Source of the DNA: Glacieibacterium sp038210595
GTDB taxonomy: Bacteria; Pseudomonadota; Alphaproteobacteria; Sphingomonadales; Sphingomonadaceae
Assembly (NCBI GenBank): GCA_038210595.1
Contig: JBBQWN010000014.1
Coordinates: 1 to 64,000, forward strand
DNA: 64,000 nucleotides
Direction of reading: 5' to 3'
This document shows, one piece after another, positions 57,342-64,000 of this stretch; the stretch's first letter is position 1; every line of letters begins with the position of its first letter. The notes below the pieces were generated by a model. The model ran no database searches, was not told the DNA's origin, and saw only the letters and a program-made list of their open reading frames with translations. Position numbers and translations under genes: made by a program.

Positions 57342-58406
57342 TCAGGCCGTGACGACGAGCGGCCGGCGGCGGCGGAGCCGCACCCCCGCCATGCCGAACC
57401 CGGCGATGAACAATGCCCAGCTTCCGGGCTCGGGAACCCCGCCGACTGTGCCGTCGCCGGTCAGGAACACCCCGGACGCCGAGGTGAAGGTCAGGCCGTC
57501 AGGCACCCTGCCGAAGTCGAACGCCGTGGTGTCACCGAAATCGCAGCGCACCCCCGGCACCACCCAGCAGTCGATGATCAGCCGCAGGTCGAAGCCGATG
57601 CGGCTGCGCCCCTCGGGCAATGCCAGGACCGACGACACGACCGTGTTGTGATAGCCGCCAGGGCCGCTCTGCTTCAGCACCGAGTAGTTGGTCAGATCGA
57701 CATTGTCGGCGGCACCGAAGAAGAACGCGCCACCCTGCTGGACGCCGTTCTGGCTACCGTTGCCCATATAGCCGATTTGGGTGGTCTGGTTGACGGTGCC
57801 GCCGTTCTGCAGCCTCAGACTATGGTCGCCGGGGCAGGTGCCGTAGCTGCCATCGGAACAGGCGCTGAGTCCGCCTGCAATGCTGAAAATCGCCAGCGCG
57901 CTCGCGCCGGTGATATTGGGGTCGCCGGCAATGCTGCCGTCGAAGCTGAAGCTGAACGGCAAATAGGCGATGCCGCCGGAGGCATTGTTAAAGAACACCG
58001 TGTCCTGGATGCGCGACTGGGCAAAGCCGCGGCTGGGCAGTGTGCCAAGGCCGTTCTGGGCGAAACCCTTCACCGTGCCGTGGTGGAGATCGGCCTTGGC
58101 GAATGCCGTATTGCCAGTGTTCGTCACCACCTCGGCGCCGTTGAAATAGCCGTCCGGCGACGCAGATGTCGACCGGGCGCTGCCGCTGGTTTGATCGTAG
58201 GTGTTGCCGACGACGCCGTTGCGGATCTCGGTCTGGACGACCGACGCATATGGCGATCCGAAGTCGGCGGCATAAGCGTAGGAAGACGGGTCGTAGACAT
58301 TGTCGCTGGCCAGCGCCGGGGCGGCGCCCAGCACCAGCACCGCGGCGACCGCGCACCCTGAAACCCAACGGCCGTGTCGCCGCTTCGATCCCGAACTCGT
58401 CATCAT
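57342..58406 (-). CDS. PEPxxWA-CTERM sorting-signal surface protein
   Basis: A 354-residue exported protein. A signal peptide (GCAVAAVLVLGAAPALA) follows a basic start. The body is Ser/Gly/Asn-rich and beta-like, without catalytic motifs. The C-terminus has VPEPGSWALFIAGFGMAG followed by VRLRRRR, the exosortase-type PEPxxWA signal common in Sphingomonadales. It is expected to be processed and anchored or secreted by exosortase (not in this window). ATG at 58406 with GAGGGAGA site; an upstream frame to 58439 exists. It is divergent from the membrane HTH gene and interrupts the rplKA-rplJL order. Confidence 0.86.
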   Translation of the reverse strand: MMTSSGSKRRHGRWVSGCAVAAVLVLGAAPALASDNVYDPSSYAYAADFGSPYASVVQTEIRNGVVGNTYDQTSGSARSTSASPDGYFNGAEVVTNTGNTAFAKADLHHGTVKGFAQNGLGTLPSRGFAQSRIQDTVFFNNASGGIAYLPFSFSFDGSIAGDPNITGASALAIFSIAGGLSACSDGSYGTCPGDHSLRLQNGGTVNQTTQIGYMGNGSQNGVQQGGAFFFGAADNVDLTNYSVLKQSGPGGYHNTVVSSVLALPEGRSRIGFDLRLIIDCWVVPGVRCDFGDTTAFDFGRVPDGLTFTSASGVFLTGDGTVGGVPEPGSWALFIAGFGMAGVRLRRRRPLVVTA

Positions 58407-58566
58407 ACGCTCTCCCTCTGTCGCGGGCTCGAAAATCACTCGGTTGCCGCCCCGGTAAATGTTAAGGCTTTGTCAGGCGGGCGCGTCCGGACATGTCGGG
58501 GCGCGGCGGGGCATGACGGGGCATCACGATAGTGCGGGCGCGATTTTCAGGCAGGATCGATCGGCG

Positions 58567-60129
58567 ATGGGGCTGAACGGTAATGGCAGCGCCAAGACCG
58601 TGGCCGGCGATGGCCGCCTCCGCAGCTGGAAGGAAATTGCCAGCTATTTCGGTGCCGATGAGCGCACCGTAAAGCGTTGGGAAGTGTCGCGTGGCCTGCC
58701 GGTCCACCGGGTGCCGGGCGAAGCGCGCGCGCCGGTCTATGCCTATGAAGGCGAACTGGCGGCGTGGCTCCGGGCCGATCCGGCGGCGGCGACCGTACCG
58801 GACGCGAGCCCGCCGGCCACGTCGTCCCTCCCGTGGCGGGCAATCCTGCTGGCGGTCGCCGGCGTATTGGTGGCGCTGGCGTTGATTTCGGCACAAGGCT
58901 GGCAGCGCGCCGCCAGCGAGCGGCAGGCCGCCGACGACCGGGTTGCCGACGTGCGGCAGCTGGCGCGCTCCCAGGTCGCCGCGCTTTCGGACCGTCTGGA
59001 GAAGCAGCCCGGCACCGTGCGGCTGCGTGCTGGCCTGGCGCTGGAAGCCGCCGCGATGCTGGGTAAGGTCGCGGCGCTTCCCAACGCGACGCCCGCGTTG
59101 CGGCAGGAGGCGGCCGAGGCTTACCGCCGGCTGGCGATCGTCCAGAACAGTACCGAGCGGCCCAGCCTGCGCAACCGGCCGGCGGCGCGGGCCACGCTCG
59201 ACAAGGCGCTGGCTCTCGTGGCGGGCGATGCATCGATCGCCGGCCGCCAGCTGCGCGCGCGCATCCTGGTCGACGCGGCGCGGCAGGCGGCGGCCGACGG
59301 TGCGGTGGCGAAGGCGCCGGCCATGCTGGCGGCGGCGGCGGCCAGCGCAGGCGCGGCCCCGCCGGCGTTGCGCGCTGAACTGCAGCTCGGCGAGGCCGAG
59401 ATCGCCAATTGGCAGGGTGACTATGACCGGGCCATCCGGCTCGCCGGGCAGGTTTCCGCCGTGACGCCGGCCGATGTGGAGGGGGCGCTGCGCCAGTTGC
59501 GCGGCTTCGATCTTGCCGCCGAGGGACAATATTATAGCGGGCGCAAGGCGGCCGCGCTGGCGGGCTACGAGGCCGTCGCCGCCGCAGCCACGGCCGGGGC
59601 GATCCGCTGGCCCGACGAGCCCCGGTTCCGCTGGGCCCTGCAGCGCCAGCAATGGAATGTCGGCACGACGCTGATCGATGTCGGGCGGGCGAACGCGGCG
59701 CTGCCCATACTGCGGTCCTCGCGCGACGGCTGGATGGCGATGGCCCGGGCCGATCCCGATGACGGCGCAGTGACATCGTGGGTGCGGATCGCGCGGCTGG
59801 CCTATGGCCAGGCACTGGCCGCGGCGGGCTCGAGCGAGACCGCCATTGCCGAGCTGTCGGCGTCGCTCGCCGAGCGCCGGGAATGGCTGGCCGACAATCC
59901 CGGCAATGCCGAGCGTCAGCGGGCGCTGATCGTCGGGCTCAATGCGCTTGCCGACGTGCTGGGCGCGGCGGGGCGCAGCGCCGAAGCCTGCGCGGCCTGG
60001 GGCGAGTCGGGTGCGATGATGGTCCGAATGCGGAAGACCGGCAGCCTTACCCAGCTTGACCGCGATTCGATGGTGCCGCTCCGTGACGCCGGGATGGCGC
60101 GTCATTGCCGGGCAACGGCGGCGTCCTGA
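58567..60129 (+). CDS. Membrane-anchored HTH protein with long helical/TPR-like C-terminus
   Basis: About 520 residues from the ATG at 58567; starts at 58513 and 58459 are also open. Residues 18-50 form a MerR/excisionase-like HTH (LRSWKEIASYFGADERTVKRWE), followed by a short wing (SRGLPVHRVPGEARAPVYAYEGELAAWLRA). One membrane helix lies at about 91-109. The remaining ~400 residues are Ala-rich helical repeats likely to form a TPR-like solenoid outside the membrane. This architecture suggests a transmembrane transcription regulator. It is divergent from the PEP-CTERM gene and precedes the rplJ promoter. Confidence 0.75.
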   Translation: MGLNGNGSAKTVAGDGRLRSWKEIASYFGADERTVKRWEVSRGLPVHRVPGEARAPVYAYEGELAAWLRADPAAATVPDASPPATSSLPWRAILLAVAGVLVALALISAQGWQRAASERQAADDRVADVRQLARSQVAALSDRLEKQPGTVRLRAGLALEAAAMLGKVAALPNATPALRQEAAEAYRRLAIVQNSTERPSLRNRPAARATLDKALALVAGDASIAGRQLRARILVDAARQAAADGAVAKAPAMLAAAAASAGAAPPALRAELQLGEAEIANWQGDYDRAIRLAGQVSAVTPADVEGALRQLRGFDLAAEGQYYSGRKAAALAGYEAVAAAATAGAIRWPDEPRFRWALQRQQWNVGTTLIDVGRANAALPILRSSRDGWMAMARADPDDGAVTSWVRIARLAYGQALAAAGSSETAIAELSASLAERREWLADNPGNAERQRALIVGLNALADVLGAAGRSAEACAAWGESGAMMVRMRKTGSLTQLDRDSMVPLRDAGMARHCRATAAS

Positions 60130-60139
60130 ACCGCGGAAC

Positions 60140-60167
60140 TTGACATCGTCACTGCGGCCGCTAAACG
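60140..60167 (+). promoter_or_regulatory. Probable rplJL promoter
   Basis: TTGACA at 60140-60145, a 16-base spacer, TAAACG at 60162-60167, about 260 bases before rplJ. It starts 10 bases after the stop of the membrane HTH gene. Confidence 0.6.
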
Positions 60168-60169
60168 CC

Positions 60170-60429
60170 CCGCTCCGCTGTTGCCCGCAAGGGGAACCGC
60201 GACCGTCCGAGATTGCAGGTGTGCGCGAGCACTTAAGCCAGAAGGCCTGCATGAGACGGGGAGAGTTTTTACCGGCATCGCGTGCGATGTGACGCCGGGT
60301 CTGCGAATTGGGCCGTGCCCAGCGCGTCAGGCGACGATCCCTCGGACGGGCCACCGGCCCGGACCTCCCGTTCGGGCCTTGGCTCAACCGGTTTCCTCGC
60401 AAGGGGGGACCAGAACCCAAGGAGAGAGC
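60170..60429 (+). promoter_or_regulatory. rplJ leader region (possible L10-binding leader)
   Basis: The 300-base stretch between 60130 and 60429 holds no gene. After the promoter it contains GC-rich segments able to fold (for example GGACGGGCCACCGGCCCGG at about 60347-60365) and ends with AAGGAGAGAGC before rplJ. In bacteria the L10-L12 complex commonly binds this leader and represses rplJL; that role is inferred here from position. Confidence 0.5.
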
Positions 60430-60945
60430 ATGGATCGCGCTCAGAAAACCGAGCAGGTCTCCGCCCTCGCAAAGACTTTGTCCGAGACGGCCGTCGTCGT
60501 CGTCACCCGTAACCACGGGCTGACGGTGGCACAGGTCACCGATCTAAGGACGAAGATGCGGGCAGCGGGTGCCAGCTTCAAAGTGACCAAGAACCGCCTC
60601 GCGCGGATTGCGCTGGAGGGTACGCCCTACCAGCCGATCGGCGAGCTGCTGACGGGTCCGATCGCTTTCGCCACCTCCCCCGATCCGGTCGCCGCTGCCA
60701 AGGTTGCGGTCGATTTCGCGAAGACGAACGACAAGTTCGAAATCGTCGGCGGGGCGATGGGCGATACGGTGCTCAGTGTCGACGGCGTCAAGGCGCTCGC
60801 CACACTGCCGTCGCTCGACGAGCTGCGGGCAAAGATCGTGGGCCTTATCCAGGCACCTGCGACCAAGCTCGCCCAGCTGGTCAACGCGCCGGCGGGCAAG
60901 CTCGCCCGCGTCGTCGGAGCCTATGCAACCAAGGAAGCGGCATAA
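60430..60945 (+). CDS. rplJ: 50S ribosomal protein L10
   Basis: A 171-residue L10 from the ATG at 60430 with an AAGGAGAG site. Family segments: MDRAQKTEQVSALAKTL, VTRNHGLTVAQVTDLR, KVTKNRLARIALEGT. The C-terminal helix that binds L7/L12 dimers runs to the end (QLVNAPAGKLARVVGAY). The frame to 60181 is leader, not protein. rplL starts 45 bases later. Confidence 0.97.
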   Translation: MDRAQKTEQVSALAKTLSETAVVVVTRNHGLTVAQVTDLRTKMRAAGASFKVTKNRLARIALEGTPYQPIGELLTGPIAFATSPDPVAAAKVAVDFAKTNDKFEIVGGAMGDTVLSVDGVKALATLPSLDELRAKIVGLIQAPATKLAQLVNAPAGKLARVVGAYATKEAA

Positions 60946-60990
60946 CGCCGAATATCAAACGGGCGTATGCCCCTGACATGGAGACTATCA

Positions 60991-61368
60991 ATGGCTGACC
61001 TGAACAAAATCGTCGAAGAGCTTTCGACCCTGACCGTCCTCGAGGCGGCCGACCTCGCCAAGCTGCTCGAAGAGAAGTGGGGCGTGTCCGCTGCTGCTGC
61101 CGTCGCCGTCGCCGGCCCGGCTGCCGGTGGTGCCGCGGCGCCCGCCGTCGAGGAGAAGACCGAGTTCGACGTCGTCCTGACCGGCGACGGCGGCAAGAAG
61201 ATCAACGTCATCAAGGAAGTCCGCGCCATCACCGGCCTGGGCCTCACCGAAGCCAAGACGCTGGTCGAGTCGGCTCCCAAGGCCGTCAAGGAGGGCATCA
61301 ACAAGGCCGAGGCCGAGAAGATCAAGGCCCAGCTCGAGGCCGCCGGCGCGACCGTCGAACTCAAGTAA
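60991..61368 (+). CDS. rplL: 50S ribosomal protein L7/L12
   Basis: A 125-residue L7/L12. The N-terminal dimerisation domain (MADLNKIVEELSTLTVLEA) is followed by an Ala/Gly/Pro hinge and the C-terminal factor-binding domain (KTEFDVVLTGDGGKKINVIK; GLGLTEAKTLVESAP). The start follows a GGAGA site. A strong intrinsic terminator follows, separating it from the next unit. Confidence 0.98.
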   Translation: MADLNKIVEELSTLTVLEAADLAKLLEEKWGVSAAAAVAVAGPAAGGAAAPAVEEKTEFDVVLTGDGGKKINVIKEVRAITGLGLTEAKTLVESAPKAVKEGINKAEAEKIKAQLEAAGATVELK

Positions 61369-61389
61369 GCTCAACCGCTTGCACATTAT

Positions 61390-61420
61390 GGGGCGGTCCC
61401 GACGGGGCCGCCCCTTTTTA
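61390..61420 (+). terminator. Intrinsic terminator after rplL
   Basis: GGGGCGGTCCC pairs with GGGGCCGCCCC around GAC (one wobble), followed by TTTTTA. It probably ends the rplJL transcript. Confidence 0.85.
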
Positions 61421-61507
61421 TTCGGCGGTGACGATGCGTCACGCCTGTGCGTTGGCGCGTAACTTTGCTATGGTTTGTTAAGATACGGGCAAGCAGGCGG
61501 ACCAAAC

Positions 61508-62230
61508 ATGAGCGCCATGGCGGGATATGCGAGCGATTTTGCCACCTTCGGCTGGCGCGACCAGCGACGTGCCGACCCCATTGACGGGGCCCGCGCGGGG
61601 CATCATGCACTGTATTATGGAGCTAAGTCGGCATTGGACGCGCGCGTGACCGATTTGGTATCGCAGTTGAGCGACGGGCAGCGCGACTGCCTGCGGCTTG
61701 TCTACGCCCACATGACTTCGAAGGACATCGCGCGCGCGCTCAACGTGTCGCCGCATACCGTCGACATGCGGCTGCGGACGGCGATGAAGACGCTCGGTGT
61801 CGCCAGCCGCATCGACGCGGCGCGGGCTTTGGTCGATGCCGAAGGCTATCAGCCATTGATATATCAGGCACCGGAGATTGCCGGAGACGCCAACGTGGTC
61901 ACATTGGGGTCTCCGGCCTCAACCACGAGCGACGAATATGCGACCCAGCATTCCGATCCGCGGTTCAGTCCGGGCTTCGATCCGTCCGCCGGCGGCCCTC
62001 CCCGTCCGGCGGGCGCATCGTTGCCCTACGGCGATGATACGCTCATTGCCACGGGCCGGCAAGGCGAGCGGAGCACGCCAGCTCCGCTCGCCGGGTCGCT
62101 CCCCTGGGGCGCACGGAATACGCTTTCGACCGGTGCCAGGCTTGCCTGGATCGCCGGCATCGCATTCGGGTCGGCGCTGAGTTTCGGCGCGATTCTCGGC
62201 GCTCTGGCAGCGTTGAAAACCTTGCTCTAA
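61508..62230 (+). CDS. Tail-anchored LuxR-type HTH protein
   Basis: A 240-residue protein from the ATG at 61508. A LuxR/GerE-like HTH spans about 54-108 (LSDGQRDCLRLVYAHMTSKDIA, ALNVSPHTVDMRLRTAMKTLG). A long disordered Pro/Ser/Gly-rich linker (about 120-205) leads to one C-terminal membrane helix (LAWIAGIAFGSALSFGAILGAL). There is no receiver or ligand domain at the N-terminus. The protein should sit in the inner membrane with its DNA-binding part in the cytoplasm. It lies between rplL and rpoB, followed by two small unknown genes. The function is unknown. Confidence 0.8.
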   Translation: MSAMAGYASDFATFGWRDQRRADPIDGARAGHHALYYGAKSALDARVTDLVSQLSDGQRDCLRLVYAHMTSKDIARALNVSPHTVDMRLRTAMKTLGVASRIDAARALVDAEGYQPLIYQAPEIAGDANVVTLGSPASTTSDEYATQHSDPRFSPGFDPSAGGPPRPAGASLPYGDDTLIATGRQGERSTPAPLAGSLPWGARNTLSTGARLAWIAGIAFGSALSFGAILGALAALKTLL

Positions 62231-62299
62231 ACGTCGGGCCAATGGGCTCGGCGCCCTGAAACCCCTACGCGCTCACAGCGCGGACCGAGGAGCCGATCC

Positions 62300-62665
62300 A
62301 TGCCCAAGCATCGCCGTGAAGTCGCCGAAGGCGTCGCTGCTCAGTTGTTCGCCGCCGAGGCGGCGATCGACGCCGCCATCACCGCCACCGCCACCTTGAC
62401 CGCGATGATGCCCGCCGCCCGCGCCGAAGCCCGCGTTGCCGCCTGTGTCGGCCAGGATGCGCTCGCCGAAGCGATGGCGACCTGCATGAAGCTCGTCGAG
62501 GCCCGTGCGGCCATCGTCGCTACCCACACCGCGCTCCGCGCGACGCAGTCGCAGATGGGCCTGGACGCCTTCAACTTCGGCGGGTTTGTCGACAAGCCGC
62601 CCCTGTTCGGCATCCCAGGTGACGGCACAAGCGGCCAGCTTCGGGCGGTCGCAGACGCGGCCTGA
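62300..62665 (+). CDS. Conserved-looking small helical protein
   Basis: A 121-residue protein that I cannot assign. It is predicted to be almost entirely helical and Ala-rich (AAEAAIDAAITATATLTAMMPAA; LAEAMATCMKLVEARAA), without a signal peptide or membrane helix and with two Cys. The ATG has a GAGGAG site. It sits 69 bases after the tail-anchored LuxR-type gene and may be in its operon. Confidence 0.65.
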   Translation: MPKHRREVAEGVAAQLFAAEAAIDAAITATATLTAMMPAARAEARVAACVGQDALAEAMATCMKLVEARAAIVATHTALRATQSQMGLDAFNFGGFVDKPPLFGIPGDGTSGQLRAVADAA

Positions 62666-62713
62666 CGATGATCCGAAGCAGGGCGGGGAGTTGCCCGCCC
62701 ACCATCAAGGGTC

Positions 62714-63124
62714 ATGGCCATGATTCACAAGATCGCGTTCGGCATCGTCTTTTTTACGGCGATCGGGGGAGCCCTTTGGCTTGGCCGAAGTAGCGAGCGC
62801 TGGACAGCATTCGCGTTGCTGATATCCGCGCTGGCGTCGCCGCTTTTGCAGGAGAATTTGTTTTTCCGACCGGAACTCGGCATCCTGCTGATTGATGGCG
62901 GGCTGCTAGCGTATCTTGTCTGGCTGGCGCTCCGCAGCGACCGCTTCTGGCCGATTTACGCCGCGGCGTTCCAGATCGTCGGGACCACTATCCACTTGGC
63001 CAGTGTGGCCGATAGCAACCTCTGGGCCAAGGCCTATGCGACAGCACAGGTGTTCTGGGCCTATCCGGTGCTGTTCGCGCTGCTCATCGGGACCTGGCTC
63101 GAGGCGCGGTACCGGCAGAACTGA
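62714..63124 (+). CDS. Small membrane protein, four predicted helices
   Basis: A 136-residue hydrophobic protein with about four membrane segments (IAFGIVFFTAIGGALWLG; FALLISALASPLL; GLLAYLVWLALR; VFWAYPVLFALLIGTWLEA). No recognisable family or motif. It is on the same strand as the LuxR-type gene and the small helical gene and lies upstream of rpoB. Confidence 0.65.
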   Translation: MAMIHKIAFGIVFFTAIGGALWLGRSSERWTAFALLISALASPLLQENLFFRPELGILLIDGGLLAYLVWLALRSDRFWPIYAAAFQIVGTTIHLASVADSNLWAKAYATAQVFWAYPVLFALLIGTWLEARYRQN

Positions 63125-63179
63125 CTGGGGGCTTCCCGAACTCCTACAAGTTGCCTATATAGCCCGCACACGACATTCC

Positions 63180-63209
63180 GGCCGGTTGCACTTCGCGGTG
63201 CAGCCGGCC
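63180..63209 (+). terminator. Hairpin in the rpoB upstream region
   Basis: GGCCGGTTGCAC pairs with GTGCAGCCGGCC around TTCGCG (one T-G wobble). A -10-like TATATA lies at 63156-63161 just upstream. It may end the transcript of the small membrane gene or be part of the rpoB leader. Confidence 0.5.
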
Positions 63210-63295
63210 GCCTTTCCCGGCCCCGGGACACGGTGCGAGCAGCGAACCGCACCGCGACGAATGGGGGCAGGGTCTAAGGTTCCATCACGCTGACC

Positions 63296-63328
63296 GTGCG
63301 GTCCGGGGCATCCGGGACCGCACTTTTT
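63296..63328 (+). terminator. Terminator-like hairpin 47 bases before rpoB (attenuator candidate)
   Basis: GTGCGGTCC pairs with GGACCGCAC around a 10-base loop, followed directly by TTTTT. It has the form of an intrinsic terminator but lies immediately upstream of rpoB on the same strand, so it could attenuate rpoBC expression or end upstream transcripts. The rest of the 251-base gap shows no gene. Confidence 0.6.
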
Positions 63329-63375
63329 GGTGTTGGGCTCCCGGCCCGCGCCGAGCGAAGAGGACGATCAGACGC

Positions 63376-64000
63376 ATGGCCACCCAGCTCGCAGGCGTGA
63401 CGGCGAAAAAGCGCATCCGCAAGACCTTCGGCAAGATTCATGAAGTCGTGCAGATGCCCAACCTCATCGAGGTGCAGCGCGAGAGCTATGAGCATTTCCT
63501 GCGCTCGCGCCCGGCCGACGGCTATGTCTCGGGCCTGGAGAAGACGCTGCGCTCGGTGTTCCCGATCCGCGATTTCGCCGGCACCGCCGAGCTCGACTTC
63601 GTCCATTACGAGCTGGAAGACCCCAAGTACGACACAGACGAGTGCCGCCAGCGCGGCATGACCTATGCGGCGCCGATGCGCGTGACGCTGCGCCTGATCG
63701 TGTTCGAGGTCGATGCCGACACCGAGGCGCGGTCGGTTCTCGATATCAAGGAGCAGGACGTCTACATGGGCGACATGCCCCTGATGACGGGCAACGGCAC
63801 CTTCATCATCAACGGCACCGAGCGGGTCATCGTCAGCCAGATGCACCGTTCGCCGGGCGTGTTCTTCGATCACGATCGTGGCAAGACACACGCATCGGGC
63901 AAGTATCTGTTCGCGGCCCGCGTCATCCCGTATCGCGGTTCGTGGCTAGATTTCGAATTCGACGCCAAGGACATCGTCAACGTCCGTATCGATCGCAAGC
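63376..64000 (+). CDS. rpoB: RNA polymerase beta subunit (N-terminal part, runs off the window)
   Basis: From the ATG at 63376 the reading frame stays open to the last base. The translation matches the start of RpoB: KRIRKTFGKIHEVVQMPNLIEVQRESYEHFL, then FPIRDFAGTAELDFVHYELEDPKYD, VTLRLIVFEV, KEQDVYMGDMPLMT and NGTERVIVSQMHRSPGVFFDHDRGKTH (seen in parts), in the correct order. About 208 codons are in the window. It has no upstream rplL neighbour, unlike the usual rplJL-rpoBC arrangement. Confidence 0.97.
   Translation, partial: MATQLAGVTAKKRIRKTFGKIHEVVQMPNLIEVQRESYEHFLRSRPADGYVSGLEKTLRSVFPIRDFAGTAELDFVHYELEDPKYDTDECRQRGMTYAAPMRVTLRLIVFEVDADTEARSVLDIKEQDVYMGDMPLMTGNGTFIINGTERVIVSQMHRSPGVFFDHDRGKTHASGKYLFAARVIPYRGSWLDFEFDAKDIVNVRIDRK

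Noticed and set aside
60181..60429. N-terminal extension of rplJ
   Set aside because: These codons lie in the leader between promoter and the strong ribosome site. L10 proteins begin at MDRAQK-like sequence.

Overview
The window is 64 kb of high-GC chromosomal DNA from an alphaproteobacterium, most probably a member of the Sphingomonadales. The pointers are the gene order tRNA-Trp-secE-nusG-rplK-rplA, an rnd-like gene/lptC/lptA/lptB/rpoN cluster, a PEPxxWA-type C-terminal sorting signal, an ECF42-type sigma factor beside DGPF/YCII proteins, a plant-type glutamate-cysteine ligase and a MaeB malic enzyme with a phosphotransacetylase tail. Gene density is high and many neighbours overlap by 4 to 14 bases. 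This is mostly core genome, not an accessory island.

Layout. 0-10 kb: ybaB, a secreted trypsin-like protease with a duplicated C-terminal module, the gltD-gltB operon, uppP and an NDUFA9-like oxidoreductase. 10.0-11.6 kb: a tRNA-Leu whose 3' end is duplicated 1.47 kb downstream. Between the copies lies a decayed mini-island: the arm-binding part of a P4-type integrase abutting the PD-(D/E)XK tail of a type III restriction (Res-like) protein. 11.6-21 kb: queE, a D-2-hydroxyacid dehydrogenase, a vanadium haloperoxidase-like protein, a double cold-shock protein, TerC, RNase D and the LPS transport genes lptC-lptA-lptB with rpoN. 21-29.5 kb: a secreted unknown, two YCII/DGPF proteins (one exported), an ECF42 sigma factor fused in frame to a DUF2188-like domain, a hydrolase, maeB and a large coiled-coil lipoprotein. 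29.5-44 kb: mutS, an unknown secreted protein of low GC, a HerA-like ATPase, the hflK-hflC-degQ operon, an Mrp/ApbC ATPase, a CoA-binding protein, pmbA-cysQ, ubiA and rsmE. 44-55 kb: an amidohydrolase operon containing an alcohol dehydrogenase with an in-frame TGA, a LysR regulator, gshA, an AI-2E-type permease, rlmB, tRNA-Tyr, an FAH-family enzyme and a diguanylate cyclase. 55-64 kb: tRNA-Gly, tRNA-Trp and the secE-nusG-rplKA / rplJL / rpoB region.

The last region departs from the textbook layout. rplKA and rplJL are separated by a divergent pair: a PEP-CTERM-type surface protein and a membrane-anchored HTH protein with a long helical C-terminal part. rplL and rpoB are separated by a tail-anchored LuxR-type HTH protein and two small unknown genes. 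rpoB then has its own leader with two hairpins, one of them followed by a T-run. rpoB runs off the right edge, and ybaB may be cut at the left edge.

The observations most worth following up are the tRNA-Leu island scar, the TGA in the dehydrogenase, the sigma-DUF2188 fusion, the interrupted ribosomal/RNA polymerase cluster, and several clean dyads upstream of gltD, the LysR gene and the haloperoxidase gene. I saw no CRISPR array, no intact insertion sequence, no rRNA and no complete prophage or defence system. All family assignments come from reading motifs and remembered family architecture; no database search was run.
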